Positions 1 to 12,051 of a stretch of 64,000 nt of DNA are shown in pieces. Each line of letters opens with the position of its first letter. Within the stretch, counting starts at the first letter, position 1. The position numbers and the translations under genes were made by a program. Source of the DNA: Magicicada septendecula (taxonomy: Eukaryota > Arthropoda > Insecta > Hemiptera > Cicadidae); contig CM068373.1 in assembly GCA_034769895.1 (NCBI GenBank), forward strand, positions 204,063,964-204,127,963, written 5' to 3'. Below the pieces are notes generated by a model. It saw only the letters and a program-made list of their open reading frames with translations, ran no database searches and had not been told where the DNA came from.

Positions 1-3000
1 AATCACCCATATTTAAAGTGGCTGTGTGGTGTGTGTTCACGGAATCGTTTGATAAAAGGTCTGCCCGTTTGGCCGATATAAAAACGGTCACAATCGTCGC
101 ATATAAGCTTATAAACACCGGTTTTGGATTCAATGTTGGTCTGAACGACTTGACGAACCAAGTTCCGTAGACGGTTATTTGTTTTAAAGGTAACGGTATA
201 ACCTAATTTACTTAAGGTGGATGTTAGGATCTTAGCCATCAACTCGGTGTACGTTGTTGAGATAAATTTGTTATTAGGTGTATTATCTTGTGTCTGTCTG
301 GAACGACGGGCTTTGTGTTTTTTAAGGATGTTGTCAATCATTTGGCACTCATAGCCGTTGGCTATAGCTATGTGTTTAATTATGTTGAGTTCACACTCGA
401 AATCATCATTATTTAGGGGGATCATCAAAAGCCTGTGAATGAAACTGTTGTAGGCCGCTAATTTTTGAGAGAAAGGGTGGTGTGAGTCTGCATGTATGGT
501 CACGTCTGTGGTGGTAGGCTTTCTGTAAATTTTAAAATTTAAGTTGTTAAGCCGCCTAGTGACAGTAAGATCGAGAAAGTTGAGTTCATTGTTGGTTTCA
601 GTTTCCATAGTAAACTGAATATTGTGAGTAACAGTATTCATATGGTTTTAAGATTACTGATTTGGCGTAGGGTACCATTAAAAACCAGAAAAGTGTCATC
701 AACATATCGGCCATAAAAGATAATATTATTGGCAAAGATGTTATTATTAAGGATGTAGTTGTTTTCATAAAAATCAAGATATATATCAGCCAACAGGCCG
801 GATAACGGTGAACCCATAGCCAGGCCATCTGTTTGAATATAGTAATTCCCGTTGAAAGTAAAATAGTTTTGTTGAAGGATGAGCCTTAGTATGGTAATTA
901 GTTCTTTAATGAGTTGTGTGTCCAGTTTGTTAGTGTCATGGAGATTGTCGTTCAAAATATCCAAAGTTTGGTTCACGGGTATATTCGTGTATAAATTGAC
1001 GATGTCAAAAGAGGCTAGTTTGTAACTGGGTTGTAATTTTATGTCGTTGACCCTGTTTATGAAATCAATATTGTTAACGATAATGTGGTTGTTTTTTAGA
1101 AAGATGTTGTCCTTAATTAGTGTGACAAGTTTCTTGGCTGTTTTGAAACCCGGCGCTGTGGTAAAATTAACTAATGGCCTGATAGGAATGTCACTTTTGT
1201 GGATCTTGGGTAAGCCGGTAAGTTTTGGGGCGCGCGCGTTAATAGGTTTTAAGAAACGATGAGTGCGATCATCAAATAAATTGGTACAATTGTTAATAGA
1301 ATTGTTTAATGATTTTACATATGAGTCTGTGGGATCGAATTTTATTAGCTCGATATTTTTATCGGAAATGAATTTGTGTACATTCTGTGTGTATGTGTCG
1401 TTGTGGATTATTACCAAAGTATGACCTTTGTCTGCTTTAGTAATAAGTACGTTACTATTAAGCAACTGAAACCCCCTTTTTATTTTATAAGTTTTTTTTG
1501 TAAATTTTTTTTTTGAATTTTTATTTTTATTAAGTTTTTTTTTTGTAAAGGGGAGAGACATAATATTTAGAACTAGGTGGTGAACCTAGAGGAAGCAAAA
1601 GTGTGCAAGGCCTAATTACAATTACAGACATGTCCCCCCAGGTGAATGACAGGACTTGCAAATGAAAAAGTCTAGTAACCAACAAGCTTATACTTTATTA
1701 AGCATGCAACTGTTACATGAGATGACAAGTTATAGATTGACAAAGAGCAAAATTAACTGCAGGATTATATATCAATTAATATTCTTAATGGCATAAAATG
1801 TGAGTGATTTGAATATTCACATAAATTGCATAAATCCTGCCACATTATGTTCAAGTTAATGGTTGCAATAATATTATTCACAAAATATAAAATCACTAAT
1901 CCATAAGTGTTGTATAGACTTCAAATAGGCTAGCCTTTTAGTAACTTAGTAAGCACATTTATGATCTTTTAATTTATAACATATTTCCCCAACAAAATAT
2001 ATAAAGATTACACACACAAGCACATACACAACATAAATGACACAACATCCCTCATTTCTGTACCAAACCCCTCATAAAACCCATTTCAACTAGAATAAAT
2101 GAATGCACAACCATATATATATGTATAAATATAATTAACAAGGTAATCAGATAAATAACAGCTACGAAGCATTAATATGCCATGGTAATTAGCACCAGAA
2201 CATGTAAGTGCCCCCAACCAAACCAGAGACTCGAAATACTAATCAACCCTCACTTTAATCATAATAAGCAATAAGAATATGTGACCATAAAAAAAGTTTC
2301 ACAACTGAAAAACATCAGACAGCCCCCTTTACGTGACTAGAATTCTGCCATGACCGCATGACATGAAAGCACAAAATAACTAACTCTCTAATAGCTTTAA
2401 TTGGATTAAAAAATAGAACTTAGAGCCGACTGCGGATATGCGTGTGTGTGTAATTTTTCTTACACATTATAAGCAGATATAATAGATTTCATTAGGTTTA
2501 ATTGTGTAATGTTCACACATGCAGTCACAGAACTGAACATGAGAGTTTGTGCAAAAGTTTAACGGTTAAAACTTCATGAGTGAGCTTCTGGGAGCTTCCG
2601 TGCATTCACAATGTCGTTGAGATAGAATTAAATAATTAGAATGGTCCCACCTGGATCGTCCGGTACACTTAAGCAATACTGTGGCTGATCAGTAGTGTCT
2701 CGGTTGTACTAAGAAGTCCTGGGCGTCATAAGTGTGTCTGAACGGTAGATCTCGACTGACGGCATATCATGGCTAAAGGATCGTCTCTGCCAGGAGGGTG
2801 GACAGTTGGTCGTCACACCCGACACCCATCTCGCCCTTGTTCGAGCACCTGTGACATGCAATGAGTTGTATAGGGTGTCACAAGGAAATGATCTCGCCAC
2901 ATACGCCATCCGCATTAAATTTCTAACACACACTTTAAAGCTTCAACAGCCACTACACACACATCGCCACTAATTCGTATTAATCAGTATTGAACTCCCC

Positions 3001-3942
3001 AGCTGTGACTTATTCCACTCAATTACTAACTACGTTTTAAGTATTTCATTGAGAATGTTCAAATTAATTAACTGAGTATTTCATAATTATTAATGACAAA
3101 AACAAAAAAACAACAGCTGAGTGCAAGATGCATTATCATTTTCTTTACTGAAGTCAATTTGACCCGCAACATTTACATTCATATTAAGTTAATCTTTAAT
3201 TTGCATTAACGCCCAAATTGAAAACTGATATACACGCACACACACACAAGTATAGTTTATAATAGAAGCTGAAACACAAAAATTATATTTGGGGTTAAAA
3301 TATTTTTAGAACCCGTCAACTTGTACATACCTGGAGCAGAACTTTATTCAGCCAACCATAGAGAAAGTCGACGAAGTCCTGAACTGATGAGTGCCGTCAG
3401 CCGAGAGCAGATGATCTCGCTGAGGGTTCAAATAAAAATGAGACAGATTCAAAGTGTCTATCTAACCAAGAAACCTCTCTGATGCAGGAATGTACAAAAA
3501 CAGCTGGACGAGTCAACTGAATTTCGTCGCTGCACAACAACAGTGAGCATAGTACAACGGCGACGAGATGCCGTGGCCGCGCGTGACGTCAAAGCCGCTC
3601 GTTTTAAAAACACATCGCCTACAATGCCGAACCAAGTACGGAACACAACTTAGTATTTATCTTTTTGAGTGTCTTGCGTTCAGCCTGCGCTCTTAACTGT
3701 TTCTGTATGGTACGACCATCAGTACTACGGTTATTTAAAATTTTAATAAATTTATGATTAATTATGTGACGTGATTCATTTTGGATTTTCGAGTCATTAA
3801 TAGCTTTGACAGCGGTCTCGGCATTAATGACTTCATCAACGATATTATGTTTATTATCAGGTGGAATGTTGTAGTCTACATGTGTGTTCGCGTGAATTCG
3901 AATGTTGTGCAGTGGTTTTATTTTAAACTTAACGACGAGTGA
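1..3942 (-). mobile_element. Penelope-like element copy A (partial, split by an LTR-like insertion)
   Basis: Minus-strand PLE coding region; its C-terminal end runs off the window start. Reading down the strand: an N-terminal segment (3942-3650), an inserted LTR-like block, then reverse transcriptase (1466-about 640) and GIY-YIG endonuclease (641-3). Visible RT signatures are KADKGHTLVII, PKIHKSDIPIRPLVNF, a motif A with LASFDIVNLYTNIP, GLAMGSPLSGLLAD and the catalytic YVDD. The endonuclease shows TGVYKLICDDC, FYIGQTGR and a downstream R...H. RT and endonuclease are in different frames that overlap by ATGA near 638-641, the same state as copies B and C. Unlike B-D, copy A keeps the frame through RPFIKRFREH, but it loses frame at the very edge of the window. 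No early in-frame Met is seen at the N-terminus. Confidence 0.9.
1467..3645 (-). mobile_element. LTR-like insertion (probable solo LTR), 2.18 kb
   Basis: This block interrupts PLE copy A exactly where copies B and C are continuous. It starts TG, ends CA, and is flanked by a 4-bp duplication, CAAC (1463-1466 and 3646-3649). Read on the minus strand it opens GC-rich, has an AATAAA-type signal near its end followed by GCAAGTCCTGTCA, and finishes GGGGGTTTCA. The region at 38.4-38.6 kb carries the same end structure, so the two belong to one family. No gag or pol coding is present, as expected for a solo LTR. A non-autonomous LTR element is the alternative. Confidence 0.6.
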
Positions 3943-3968
3943 TTAGTTCATGATTTCATTTTTATAAC

Positions 3969-4003
3969 CTGATGATGGGATTGTGTTCCTCAAACGCATC
4001 GTT
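3969..4003 (+). ncRNA. Hammerhead-like motif on the 5' side of PLE copy A, antisense to the ORF
   Basis: CTGATGA is followed by one extra base, a GGGA/TTCC stem with a five-base loop, then TCAAACGC where a hammerhead would have GAAAC. It is the opposite strand to the PLE reading frame. It recurs at 10802, 17657 and 23499; the 23499 version reads GGGA...TTCCTGAA, closer to the ribozyme core. This is probably a decayed motif, not an active one. Confidence 0.35.
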
Positions 4004-4461
4004 ACGCAAACAATCACAAGTTGGAAGGAAGGATTTAGATAAAGGTAATTACCAGTCTATATAATTTATTAAGTACGCAACTTGGAGACCAAACCAAAAA
4101 TGAAAATCATTTACTTCATTGGAAGTGTACCAATGAAGTAATGAGCACCAAGTATTTGTGAGTATCAATACTTTCAATCCAGCAAATATATCATCTTGTG
4201 TGTAGCAAATCATTTCTGAGTCCACTTAATTTATTGAAAGAGATACAAATTTACAGTAGAGTAAACAGTGTTAGCTTGTTGTCTGTAACAAGCCTTGTTC
4301 AGTTGAGTAGTATGTGAACTTGCAAATCAATATATAGAAGATTATAATAAAGCTTTCAGTATCACAGTATCTGTAGCAATCTCTTATTTTACACATATTA
4401 TTGAGACTACAGCTAATTTGTTGCAGCAGTACAGAGAGGTGTTAAATTCTTTGTTGAATTA

Positions 4462-4923
4462 CAGTACTGTATTGGCCTGAATGTAAGACAACCTCACATA
4501 TAAGACAACTGTAGATTGTTGAAGGTGGTTTACAGGGAAAAGGAACCTGCATATAATATGTCCCATAATTTTTTAAGGAGTTCTATGAGAAAGATAATTA
4601 AGTGGTCTAAATACCGTCCCTTGAGGTGAAACCAAATACATGTGGCTCTTTTCAATTAAATTTGGAATTATAAGTGATAAAGTACTGTATTATTTTTAGT
4701 CCCAGTCATCATCCTTGTTTTCTTCACCCAGTGCATCTTCAGTACTGGTACTGGAATTAGAGTCATAACTGGAGACTTTCCACAGAATGTCATCCTCACT
4801 TCCATCCGGGTTATTAGAAACACATTTTTTAAGCCCCTTTACAGTGAATTCATTTTGATTATCCTGTATGCTGTGATTATCCACTGGGCTAGTAGCTGTA
4901 AGGTTCGTTTCTTCAACTTGCAT
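4462..4923 (-). mobile_element. Pogo/Tigger-like DNA transposon remnant (S1)
   Basis: The left edge CAGTACTGTATTGGCCTG followed by AATGTAAGACAACC resembles terminal repeats of pogo-type elements. The minus-strand frame 4923-4696 encodes 75 residues ending with GLKKCVSNNPDGSEDDILW and an acidic tail finishing DDDWD. That is how the C-termini of pogo/Tigger transposases usually look. No DDE core or second terminal repeat was found, so only a tail survives. Confidence 0.5.
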
Positions 4924-5167
4924 GTGGTATTGACAAGTGTTGTAGATCAGTTATTTCAGAATAAAATAGGCTACAGAATGAAAGTGTCTAAAGTTTTTGG
5001 ATTTGTTGAAAACAGTGCAATTATTAAAAAGTAAAAACAGGCAGTAGAGAATTATTTGTCCATTTGTATAAGAATTATTACTAAAATCATGAATATTCAA
5101 CCTGTTTTAACAGTTATCAGTTGGCATTTTACTAAGTGCACATAAGAAGGAAATATCTGTCTGTCTG

Positions 5168-5169
<2 letters not shown>

Positions 5170-5198
<29 letters not shown>
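5170..5198 (+). repeat. (CT)n microsatellite in S1, about 28 nt
   Basis: Simple dinucleotide repeat. The same locus is about 52 nt long in S2 and about 68 nt in S3. Confidence 0.95.
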
Positions 5199-6117
5199 AA
5201 ATGTACTGTTTTATTTTTATGCAGTATGTAGTATAATTATCAATAATTATGTTCAGTAATAAAAGTGCGTTCAAAAAGAGGCCGCATGTGAGACAAATTT
5301 TTTATTGTTATTATGAACATGTTAAAAAGTCTCACAATAATTGGGTAACACTGCAAAGCCATTAATAAAAGTAAACAATTCGGAGCATATTTAATATGTA
5401 TGCTACAACTTAGATAGCACTATACGTTGTCTACATGCTTATTTAAAAAGGTAAGTGACAGCCGTTATTTGCACTTGTTTACAAACAACATTTAAATATA
5501 AGCACTGGTATGTAATGAAAGTATTATGTTTTTTGGAAAGTGTATAATCTGAGTACATTAATAATATCTGAGGTACCATCTGAGGTATTATTAGTATTTA
5601 TATTCAGTTTTGTTAATATATAGACGCCAGTGCTTGCACGAACGTGTTTAATTATTGCAACTTGTTTATTGTTCATTTTGGATGGAAATTAAATACAAAA
5701 ATTAAAAAAATAGAAATCCTGCTCGAAAATTAAATTATCAGAATTGGTGACATCAAAATTTTAGTCAGCTCAAAATAATCTGTAGAAAATTTCAAGGAAA
5801 TCATATAAATATTATTTTTTACTTTAAACATTGTCGTATGTTTGTTATAGTTTAATTTGAAATAGCTTGTCATCCGGTGATCAACTTATAGCTCTCAAAC
5901 GTGTATACTGTAAAGGAGAAACACAGTACAAGTACATGATTGGTTTCTGGTTTTCCGTGAAGTTTTCTTCTGTAAACCAAATATATACTTTTTCTCTGTT
6001 TCTCTGTCTTTACGTGAAAAATGCGTAAGCCTGATTCAAAACAACTGCATTTCCACTGCGGCTTCAATACTCTCGAATACAGAGGCAATACGTTTCCCAA
6101 GATAAGAATTCGTTATA

Positions 6118-7090
6118 CGAGGGTGATTTGAAAAGTTCGCGGCCTACCATAGAAACGAATGTGTGGCGTTCCTGTTTTTTACCTCATCGTGGCGCCACGT
6201 TCGCCCTACGAACAGCAGTGAAGCGTCAAGTCATTACCCCGTCACTTACTCCGTTGAGTAAGTCCGATTCTTCTAGGTCCTCAAAATAACCGTTTACTAC
6301 CGCTTTCAGCTCGTTTTCTGAGGAAAATCGCTTCCCCCCGAAAATGTTTTGAGATTTTGGAATAGATGAAAATCAGATGGCGCTAAATCAGGCGGATGGT
6401 GCAACACATCGTACTTGAACTCGGCGATTTTGCCATAGACACAACGCATATGTGAGGTCCTGCATTATCCTGACGAAAAATGATCTTTGTTAAACCTGGT
6501 CTTTTTTTCTAGAATTTTTACATTTCATTGACCCAGAAGGTTAGCGTAATAATCTCCATATATTGTTTGACCCTTTTCAATTCAATCTAGTAACAATATC
6601 CCCTTATCATCCCAGAAAAATGGATCCATACACTTTCCAGCCGACAAAATTGGTTTTACCGATTGTAGAGGCAACGAAACACTATGCATCCGTTGTTTCG
6701 ACTGTTGTTTTGTTTCTAGAGTGAAGTAATGGACCCAAGTTTCATCAGTTGCTACAAATCTACGAATAAAATCTTTCGGATTTTTCTTAAAGCGGTCCAA
6801 ATATTCCTGAGAAGCTTGCATTCGCATGCGTTTTTGGTCACTTGTCAACAAACGCGGCACCCATGTTGCAGACAGCTTTTTCATATCTAATTCCTCAGTA
6901 AGAATGTGATGTACATTTTCATCTGAGATGCCCAGAGGGTTAACAATTTCAGACACCTTCAAACGGTGATCTTCCAAAACAATATCGTGCATTTTATTGA
7001 TGATTTCTGGTGTAGTGGCACTTTCCGGACACGCAGTACGCGGGTCATCTTCCAAACTTTGTAACGCACTTTCGTTACCGTGTTTTAATA
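6118..7090 (-). mobile_element. Mariner (DD34D) remnant in S1
   Basis: Begins after TA with CGAGGGTGATTTGAAAAGTTC, a typical mariner terminal repeat. The minus-strand frame 7055-6582 gives the transposase middle: LEDDPRT, the WVPRLLT linker, the first catalytic Asp in VATDETWVHYF, and FWDDKGILLLD. It then meets a stop. Further parts are readable in other frames: QDNAGPH with the second Asp and HHPPDLAPSD with the third. The N-terminal helix-turn-helix and the second terminal repeat are missing, so the copy is truncated. With an in-frame stop and at least one frameshift it cannot be active. It moved with the array units rather than by transposition. Confidence 0.85.
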
Positions 7091-8568
7091 CTTACGAATG
7101 TCGAATGTCTACTCACCCGTTCGGTCGTTCAGATTCGAATTTACTGCCTCGACGTCTGGTTGACCAACACTGCTTAGTGAATCGAATTCGTAAAGTTTAT
7201 TATTCTATATTTTAATTGCTCAAACTTTTATATTGTGTTGAATAAAATCAAACATACAGTTTAAAATGTGTACTAAGTTTTATTAACAGTTATTGATAGG
7301 GTTCGATAATTACAATTTCTTCAAAATATAATGCTTAATTTTGCGCCGGCATGTTTAATTTTTTCGCGGTTGGTTATTCTATCCGCTTGCTGTTATGGTG
7401 GAGACTCTTGCATACAGTTGACAATTTCGTTTAATTTAATTCTCAAGTCGAGGTTCTTGTGACTACAGAAAATGTTGTTATACAGACTAATAAAAGTACA
7501 AAATCTTACAATATACCTTATAAATATTATTGAACTGGTGATATACTTAAATTATAGTGGTAAATTACCGATATGGGAACTAGTGTTTTATAGGTTATTG
7601 ATGGTTATCAACCTTTCCGTTTTTTACAACATATTTATGAAAAATCAAAGTTGGATTGATATATTTATTCTATTTGAGGTGTTTGTGAAATAAGTTTAAG
7701 TTCAAAAGTTTATTAAAGTGATAAGTGAAGTGCAAATTATAGTTGACTTATTGTTGATGGTCTGGTGTTTTTTCGGTGAAGTGGTATTTAAATATACTTA
7801 ACGATCCTTCGTCTCAGCGGTCCGGGGTAATTCTTCTCCCGAATACTGTTGCTTGTCCTTTCTTGGGTAGTTCGGTGAATTCCAAGTTCAATTTTCGTTA
7901 ATGATCTGGTTACGGTGTTTAAATTCCCTCAGTCCTACTGGCTAATGTTGGTTCCAGGGTTCAGTTAGATGTCATCTATGTTCTTCCTTCTGTTGGTTGT
8001 TAATTCTTCACTGGGGCTTCTTCAGCAATTTCTCCAGGTTATTTTTTATTTCCTTGGTTGAATTTATTTATTTGTTTACTAATAGTGTTATTATTGTTAT
8101 TTAGTTTATCTTCTTAATCAGTGCTTTAGATAAAATTGGATGATTCACTTCTTTTTATGTCTTTGTGGGCTTCATACATCCACCCTACTCAAACTCTAAT
8201 AATGGAATGATACAATTTATTAACGGTTTTCTATGTAACAAGGGTTCGTTGTCATGGCAACTCCCTGTAAAACTCTAACTCCCATTGGTTGATAATTTAT
8301 AACATTGTTATATCATACTAACGTTTTTATATACACAAATTATTAAAATCTTTAAAGTATTATAACTTCCTTATACTACTTGTAATATTAAATACAATAA
8401 CACCATTATTTTGCATTTTGTTTACAAATTATTTTGATACCACACAAAGTTACATTTGGTCAACTTATAACATTTTAAACATAATTAATGCGATCCAAGT
8501 CACTGTATAATAATTATATAATTTACCTTTTAATTTCCGTCAAGTGACGTCTAGCGTAATTTGTGCTG

Positions 8569-8597
8569 GGTTACGCGTTTCAGGCCATCTTCAGACC
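8569..8597 (-). ncRNA. Hammerhead ribozyme-like motif in the PLE 3' region (5' side of copy B window coordinates)
   Basis: On the minus strand, about 160 nt downstream of the PLE stop: GGT, CTGAAGA (fits CUGANGA), a minimal GGCC stem II, GAAACGCGTA with the zero-loop ACG/CGT stem III and a UA cleavage site, then ACC closing stem I with GGT. Hammerheads of this compact type are known from PLEs. Stem I is only 3 bp and there is one extra base after the core A, so activity as a monomer is doubtful. Confidence 0.6.
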
Positions 8598-8755
8598 TTC
8601 ACTCCAAAGGAGCTCGTTATATAATAAAATCCATATTAAAACAAACACATAATAAACAAATACATAAAATACAATGAATGAACATATTATAAGCGTACTA
8701 TTAACCGACACGGTGCACCGCGTGTAGCATGTCAAGACTTTGTCGATGGGCACTG

Positions 8756-10775
8756 TTATCTAGTATTATCTTTAAGCGATCGCAGCACGGTATCATACAG
8801 TGGGTTGGACCTGAAGTTAAGTTTATCATTGAGTATGTCGTCACATATATCGGGGTTATTATGACCTCTATATATCTCGAATTCTTCAAGTGCATCCATG
8901 TATCGGCCCTTACTACAATAATGTAGAGGTATAAGGTTAGCGTTGAAATTGGTATATGAATGATTGCTTGAAATTAGATGCCGTGTAAAATTAGATTTAA
9001 TATTATCTAGGGAAAAATCACCCCTGTTAAAGTGGCTGTGTGGTGTGTGTTCACGGAATCGTTGATAAAAGGTCTGCCCGTTTGGCCGATATAAAAACGG
9101 TCACAATCGTCGCATATAAGCTTATAAACACCGGTTTTGGATTCAATGTTGGTCTGAACGACTGGACGAACCAAGTTCCGTAGACGGTTATTTGTTTTAA
9201 AGGTAACGGTATAACCTAATTTACTTAAGGTGGATGTTAGGATCTTAGCCATCAACTCGGTGTATGTTGTTGAGATGAATTTGTTATTAGGTGTATTATC
9301 TTGTGTCTGTCTGGATCGACGGGCTTTGTGTTTTTTAAGGATGTTGTCAATCATTTGGCACTCATAGCCGTTGGCTATAGCTATGTGTTTAATTATGTTG
9401 AGTTCACACTCGAAATCATCATTATTTAGGGGGATCATCAAAAGCCTGTGAATGAAACTGTTGTAGGCCGCTAATTTTTGAGAGAAAGGGTGGTGTGAGT
9501 TCTGCGCATGTATGGTCACGTCTGTGGTGGTAGGCTTTCTGTAAATTTTAAAATTTAAGTTGTTAAGCCGCCTAGTGACAGTAAGATCGAGAAAGTTGAG
9601 TTCATTGTTGGTTTCAGTTTCCATAGTAAACTGAATATTGTGAGTAACAGTATTCATATGGTTTTAAGATTACTGATTTGGCGTAGGGTACCATTAAAAA
9701 CCAGAAAAGTGTCATCAACATATCGGCCATAAAAGATAATATTATTGGCAAAGATGTTATTATTAAGGATGTAGTTGTTTTCATAAAAATCAAGATATGT
9801 ATCAGCCAACAGGCCGGATAACGGTGAACCCATAGCCAGGCCATCTGTTTGAATATAGTAATTCCCGTTGAAAGTAAAATAGTTTTGTTGAAGGATGAGC
9901 CTTAGTATGGTAATTAGTTCTTTAATGAGTTGTGTGTCCAGTTTGTTAGTGTCATGGAGATTGTTGTTCAAAATATCCAAAGTTTGGTTCACGGGTATAT
10001 TCGTGTATAAATTGACGATGTCAAAAGAGGCTAGTTTGTAACTGGGTTGTAATTTTATGTCGTTGACCCTGTTTATGAAATCAATATTGTTAACGATAAT
10101 GTGGTTGTTTTTTAGAAAGATGTTGTCCTTAATTAGTGTGACAAGTTTCTTGGCTGTTTTGAAACCCGGCGCTGTGGTAAAATTAACTAATGGCCTGATA
10201 GGAATGTCACTTTTGTGGATCTTGGGTAAGCCGGTAAGTTTTGGGGCGCGCGCGTTAATAGGTTTTAAGAAACGACGAGTGCGATCATCAAATAAATTGG
10301 TACAATTGTTAATAGCATTGTTTAATGATTTTACATATGAGTCTGTGGGATCGAATTTTATTAGCTCGATATTTTTATCGGAAATGAATTTGTGTACTTT
10401 CTGTGTGTATGTGTCGTTGTGGATTATTACCAAAGTATGACCTTTGTCTGCTTTAGTAATAAGTACGTTACTATTAAGCAACATAGTATTTATCTTTTTG
10501 AGTGTCTTGCGTTCAGCCTGCGCTCTTAACTGTTTCTGTATGGTACGACCATCAGTATTACGGTTATTTAAAATTTTAATAAATTTATGATTAATTATGT
10601 GACGTGATTCATTTTGGATTTTCGAGTCATTAATAGCTTTGACAGCGGTCTCGGCATTAATGACTTCATCAACGATATTATGTTTATTATCAGGTGGAAA
10701 GTTGTAGTCTACATGTGTGTTCGCGTGAATTCGAATGTTGTGCAGTGGTTTTATTTTAAACTTAACTACGAGTGA
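8756..10775 (-). pseudogene. Penelope-like element copy B: reverse transcriptase + GIY-YIG endonuclease
   Basis: About 670 codons on the minus strand from an open start (10775; stop at 10776-10778) to a TAA at 8756-8758. The N-terminal region (to about 10485) has no Met until MLLNSNV at 10484, so a spliced or non-ATG start is possible. The RT has all core motifs, including the A-motif Asp in SFDIVNLYTNIP, GLAMGSPLSG, YVDD and LNFLDLTV. The GIY-YIG domain has TGVYKL and FYIGQTGR, and its C-terminal part ending LEEFEIYRG is readable in another frame down to 8756. Two frame breaks: the ATATGA junction at 9654-9657 and a missing base near 9062, after GQTGRPFI. Identical in sequence to copy C over almost its whole length. 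Confidence 0.9.
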
Positions 10776-10801
10776 TTAGTTCATGATTTCATTTTTATAA
10801 C

Positions 10802-10836
10802 CTGATGATGGGATTGTGTTCCTCAAACGCATCGTT
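10802..10836 (+). ncRNA. Hammerhead-like motif, 5' side of PLE copy B, antisense
   Basis: Same sequence as at 3969: CTGATGA, GGGA/TTCC stem, then CAAACGC instead of GAAACGC. Confidence 0.35.
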
Positions 10837-11294
10837 ACGCAAACAATCAAAAGTTGGAAGGAAGGAATTAGATAAAGGTAATTACCAGTCTATATAATTT
10901 ATTAAATACGCAACTTGGAGACCAAACCAAAAATGAAAATCATTTACTTCATTGGAAGTGTACCAATGAAGTAATGAGCACCAAGTATTTGTGAGTATCA
11001 GTACTTTCAATCCAGCAAATATATCATCTTGTGTGTAGCAAATCATTTCTGAGTCCACTTAATTTATTGAAAGAGATACAAATTTACAGTAGAGTAAATA
11101 GTGTTAGCTTGTTGTCTGTAACAAGCCTTGTTCAGTTGAGTAGTATGTGAACTTGCAGATCAATATATAGAAGATTATAATAAAGCTTTCAGTATCACAG
11201 TATCTGTAGCAATCTCTTATTTTACACATGTTATTGAGACTACAGTTAATTTGTTGCAGCAGTACAGAGAGGTGTTAAATTCTTTGTTGAATTA

Positions 11295-11756
11295 CAGTAC
11301 TGTATTGGCCTGAATGTAAGACAACCTCACATATAAGACAACTGTAGATTGTTGAAGGTGGTTTACAGGGAAAAGGAACCTGCATATAATATGTCCCATA
11401 ATTTTTTAAGGAGTGCTATGAGAAAGATAATTAAGTGGTCTAAATACCGTCCCTTGAGGTGAAACCAAATACATGTGGCTCTTTTCAATTAAATTTGGAA
11501 TTATAAGTGATAAAGTACTGTATTATTTTTAGTCCCAGTCATCATCCTTGTTTTCTTCAACCAGTGCATCTTCAGTACTGGTACTGGAATTAGAGTCATA
11601 ACTGGAGACTTTCCAGAGAATGTCATCCTCACTTCCATCCGGGTTATTAGAAACACATTTTTTAAGCCCCTTTACAGTGAATTCACTTTGATTATCCTGT
11701 ATGCTGTGATTATCCACTGGGCCAGTAGCTATAAGGTTCGTTTCTTCAACTTGCAT
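11295..11756 (-). mobile_element. Pogo/Tigger-like remnant (S2)
   Basis: Copy of the S1 remnant. The 75-codon tail frame (11756-11529) is kept with a few substitutions (IATGPVD, NQSEF, DALVEEN). Confidence 0.5.
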
Positions 11757-11989
11757 GTGGTATTGACAAGTGTTGTAGATCAGTTATTTCAGAATAAAAT
11801 AGGCTACAGAATGAAAGTGTCTAAAGTTTTTGGACTTGTTGAAAACAGTGCAATTATTAAAAAAGTAAAAACAGGCAGTAGAGAATTATTTGTCCATTTG
11901 TATAAGAATTATTACTAAAATCATGAATATTCAACCTGTTTTAACAGTTTTCAGTTGGCATTTTACTAAGTGCACGTAAGAAGGAAATA

Positions 11990-11998
<9 letters not shown>

Positions 11999-12050
<52 letters not shown>
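11999..12050 (+). repeat. (CT)n microsatellite in S2, about 52 nt
   Basis: Uninterrupted dinucleotide tract, intermediate in length between the S1 and S3 tracts. Confidence 0.95.

Positions 12051-12051
<1 letters not shown>

Larger units (their letters stand above)
4075..8568. repeat. Spacer S1 of the 6.85-kb tandem array
   Basis: Non-PLE part of the first array unit. It holds a pogo/Tigger-like remnant (4462-4923), a CT tract (5170-5198) and a mariner (6118-7090). The rest is AT-rich sequence with no supported gene. Small open frames near 5870-6100 (minus) and 7472-7693 (plus) are repeated in every unit but show no recognisable domain. Over 4075-6015 S1 differs from S2 at many sites; from about 6220 on it is almost identical to S2. 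Confidence 0.85.

Noticed and set aside
2709-2933. Short minus-strand open frames within the copy A LTR insertion
   Set aside because: No retroelement or other domain; LTRs are non-coding.
7472-7693. 73-codon frame repeated in all array units (also 14,327 and 21,194)
   Set aside because: Conservation is explained by recent duplication of the units; the product is hydrophobic low-complexity with no family resemblance.
10057-10440. 127-codon plus-strand open frame in PLE copy B (also at 16,912-17,295)
   Set aside because: It is the antisense shadow of the RT coding region; the RT motifs are on the minus strand.
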